A stretch of DNA of 14,942 nucleotides from an uncultured Clostridia bacterium (GTDB lineage: Bacteria > Bacillota > Clostridia > Oscillospirales > CAG-272). Positions 13,696 to 14,942 of the stretch are shown here, piece by piece (position 1 is the first letter of the stretch; every line of letters starts with the position of its first letter). Where the stretch lies: the NCBI GenBank assembly GCA_946061315.1, contig CAMGRB010000007.1, forward strand, positions 1 through 14,942. The letters are read 5' to 3'. The notes under the pieces are model-generated. The model searched no databases. It was not told the origin of the DNA and saw nothing but the letters and a program-made list of their open reading frames with translations. The position numbers were made by a program, and so were the translations under genes.

Positions 13696-14256
13696 ATGGT
13701 AATCGCAGGAGATTTTAAGAACGGTGTGACTTTTGACATGGGTGACGGCACGGTATGGCAGGTTGTTGAATTTCAGCACGTTAAACCGGGTAAAGGTGCC
13801 GCTTTCGTAAGAACGAAGATGAAAAACGTTATTACGGGTGCTGTCGTTGAAAGAACGTTTAACCCCACGGATAAATTCCAGGATGCCCGTATCGACAGAA
13901 AAGATATGGAGTACAGCTACAACGACGGAGATCTTTACTACTTTATGGATATGGAAACTTACGAGATGCTTCCGCTCAACTCGGACAAGCTCGGAGATAA
14001 CTTCAAATTCGTAAAGGAAAATATGACTTGTAAGATAATTTCCTACAAGGGCGACGTTTTCGGAGTTGAGCCTCCTATGTTCGTTGAGCTCGAAGTAACC
14101 GACTGTGAGCCCGGTGTGCGCGGAAACACGACGACAGGCGTTACGAAGAACGCAACTCTTGAAACGGGAGCTAAAATAAAGGTACCGCTCTTTATCAACG
14201 TCGGTGACAAGATAAAGATTGACACGAGAACAGGCGAGTATCTCGAGCGCGCTTAA
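13696..14256 (+). CDS. efp: elongation factor P
   Basis: A 186-residue protein, full length for EF-P. EF-P binds between the P and E sites of stalled ribosomes and speeds peptide-bond formation at consecutive prolines. Domain I (about 1-64) contains the loop V-K-P-G-K33-G-A-A-F, where K33 is the tip residue that is modified in many bacteria. Domain II (about 65-128) and domain III (about 129-186) follow with the signature [18 protein letters not shown] near residues 137-154. ATG 13696 is chosen because the protein then begins VIAGDFKNG as in the family; the open frame upstream covers the leader hairpin and is not conserved sequence. No lysine-modifying enzyme gene is in the window. The next gene starts 72 bases after the stop. 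Confidence 0.96.
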   Translation: MVIAGDFKNGVTFDMGDGTVWQVVEFQHVKPGKGAAFVRTKMKNVITGAVVERTFNPTDKFQDARIDRKDMEYSYNDGDLYYFMDMETYEMLPLNSDKLGDNFKFVKENMTCKIISYKGDVFGVEPPMFVELEVTDCEPGVRGNTTTGVTKNATLETGAKIKVPLFINVGDKIKIDTRTGEYLERA

Positions 14257-14267
14257 ATAATTAAACG

Positions 14268-14297
14268 AGGGGACCGCGAATACTTTTTCGGTCCCCT
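14268..14297 (+). other. strong hairpin between efp and the CD1247-type gene
   Basis: AGGGGACCG (14268-14276) pairs perfectly with CGGTCCCCT (14289-14297) around a 12-base loop. It is followed by TAAAAATAAAAAT rather than a T run, so it is a poor intrinsic terminator. It may protect the efp mRNA 3' end, partly attenuate read-through, or mark a processing point. No promoter is evident between it and the next gene. Confidence 0.65.
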
Positions 14298-14328
14298 TAA
14301 AAATAAAAATTGAAAGGAAAAAAATACT

Positions 14329-14754
14329 ATGGAAATGGATATTCTTGAAAAATGCGCCTACATCAAAGGCTTGGCAGAAGGACTTAACCTTGACACGACA
14401 AAGCCGGAGGGCAAGGTAATAAACGCTATTCTCGATCTTTTGTCGGATCTTACAACGACCGTTGCGGACATTGACGACGAGGTTGCTACTCTTAACGACT
14501 ACGTTGAGGAGATAGACCACGACCTCGGCGACGCAGAGGAGTTTCTCTACGGAGATGACGACGAATGTGACTGTTGCGATGACGACGAGTGCGATTGCTG
14601 TGATGACGATTGTGATTGCGACTGTTGCGACGATGACGGCGACTTTATGGAGGCTATGTGCCCCAACTGCGGCGAGCAGGTTTGCTTCGATAACGAAATA
14701 GACCCCAAGGACCTCATTTGCCCCGCTTGCGGCAAGCCCTTCTCGGACAAATAA
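14329..14754 (+). CDS. CD1247-type protein: helical domain, Asp/Cys repeat, zinc ribbon
   Basis: A 141-residue cytoplasmic protein of unknown function. Residues 1-72 (begins MEMDILEKCAYIKGLAEGL) match the small helical domain annotated as 'CD1247 N-terminal domain' in Clostridia, often beside efp; residues 40-72 look coiled-coil. Residues 76-103 are only Asp, Glu, Cys and one Gly: D-D-D-E-C-D-C-C twice, then a third longer copy, giving ten cysteines (80, 82, 83, 88, 90, 91, 95, 97, 99, 100). A zinc ribbon closes the protein: C111-x2-C114 and C131-x2-C134 (CPNC...CPAC). RBS AAAGGAA (14313-14319) is 9 bases before ATG 14329; a second ATG at 14335 would be too far from it. It is probably co-transcribed with efp. 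A metal-binding or redox role for the Asp/Cys stretch is inference. Confidence 0.85.
   Translation: MEMDILEKCAYIKGLAEGLNLDTTKPEGKVINAILDLLSDLTTTVADIDDEVATLNDYVEEIDHDLGDAEEFLYGDDDECDCCDDDECDCCDDDCDCDCCDDDGDFMEAMCPNCGEQVCFDNEIDPKDLICPACGKPFSDK
14554..14628 (+). repeat. in-frame 24-base tandem repeat encoding an Asp/Cys-rich stretch
   Basis: Three imperfect units: 14554-14577 (24 bases), 14578-14601 (24 bases) and 14602-14628 (27 bases). Each starts GATGACGA and ends with a TGT or TGC codon pair. The units differ mostly at third codon positions, so the protein repeat is better kept than the DNA. Confidence 0.85.
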
Positions 14755-14771
14755 TTTTATCAACTCTTAAA

Positions 14772-14799
14772 ACACGGCGAAAAATCGCCGTGTTTTTTT
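14772..14799 (+). terminator. intrinsic terminator after the CD1247-type gene
   Basis: Stem ACACGGCGA (14772-14780) with TCGCCGTGT (14785-14793), tetraloop AAAA, followed by a T run through 14799. It ends the efp transcript 18 bases after the last stop. Confidence 0.93.
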
Positions 14800-14900
14800 G
14801 TTTGAAAATATGCGCCGGCTCTTATTGGCTGGGGCTTTTTACGGTTGCGCAAGGCAAATGAAAAAATTGTATAAAAAGTAAGAGAAAATATATTTATTTA

Positions 14901-14929
14901 TTGAATTTGATTTTTGTATATGATAGAAT
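14901..14929 (+). promoter_or_regulatory. sigmaA promoter for a gene beyond the window
   Basis: TTGAAT (14901-14906), 17 bases, then TAGAAT (14924-14929), in an AT-rich stretch after the terminator. Transcription would start near 14936 and continue out of the window. The stretch 14800-14900 contains no gene or other signal I can support. Confidence 0.65.
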
Positions 14930-14942
14930 GAAAGAAAAAACA

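Noticed and set aside
13678..14763. A 361-codon open frame on the minus strand, antisense to efp and the CD1247-type gene.
   Set aside because: It runs straight through two certain genes and the intergenic hairpin, has no ribosome site, and its translation is repetitive Val/Ile-rich sequence that mirrors the codon use of the plus-strand genes.
14835..14870. A possible promoter, TTGCGC with a TGTATA or TATAAA box downstream.
   Set aside because: The spacing is 17 to a poor box or 19 to a better one, and a cleaner promoter lies at 14901-14929.
1..14942. Mobile elements, phage genes, CRISPR arrays, tRNA or rRNA genes.
   Set aside because: I looked for transposase or integrase motifs, terminal inverted repeats, regularly spaced repeats and cloverleaf patterns and saw none; base and codon use look even across the window.

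Overview
The window looks like ordinary chromosome from a spore-forming member of the Clostridia (Bacillota). The grounds are a spoVAC-spoVAD-spoVAE operon, a SpoIID-like peptidoglycan protein, a ClpC ATPase, strong AGGAGG-type ribosome binding sites and a pepP-efp-CD1247-like gene order. Family or genus cannot be assigned from the sequence. I see no transposase, integrase, phage gene, tRNA, rRNA or CRISPR array. No gap between genes exceeds 300 bases.

Layout. (1) Positions 1-310, minus strand: the start of a QueT-type queuosine-precursor transporter, led by a near-consensus sigmaA promoter and a preQ1-I-like riboswitch. (2) 359-2788, plus strand: three tightly packed genes encoding a transthyretin/Ig-like domain protein, a SpoIID-like domain fused to three peptidoglycan-binding repeats, and a small protein with two peptidoglycan-binding repeats. 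They may be driven by a sporulation-type promoter. A clpC gene follows 69 bases later with no visible terminator in between. (3) 5343-6764, minus strand: a zinc-ribbon protein and an MscS-type mechanosensitive channel, sharing one promoter and converging on clpC at a bidirectional terminator. (4) 6890-8765, plus strand: spoVAC, spoVAD and spoVAE, the dipicolinic acid channel operon of the spore inner membrane, behind a sigmaG-like promoter. (5) 8851-10636, minus strand: a translationally coupled pair, a sugar isomerase/epimerase-type TIM barrel and a Gfo/Idh/MocA oxidoreductase. (6) 10748-11491, plus strand: a membrane protein of the CmpB-like family with a TTG start. (7) 11536-12390, minus strand: an exported, probably lipid-anchored protein I do not recognise. 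(8) 12520-14754, plus strand: Xaa-Pro aminopeptidase, elongation factor P, and a CD1247-type zinc-ribbon protein with a striking Asp/Cys-rich repeat. The window ends just after a promoter for a gene outside it.

Two themes stand out. One is sporulation and envelope: the SpoIID/peptidoglycan-binding trio, the spoVA operon, and MscS lying divergently beside it. The other is translation and protein quality: EF-P, a proline peptidase and ClpC. The least conventional features are the efp leader, where a hairpin sits between a strong Shine-Dalgarno and the start codon, the ten-cysteine Asp/Cys linker of the last protein, and the SpoIID-like three-gene operon. No feature proves a wholly new system; these are the best candidates.
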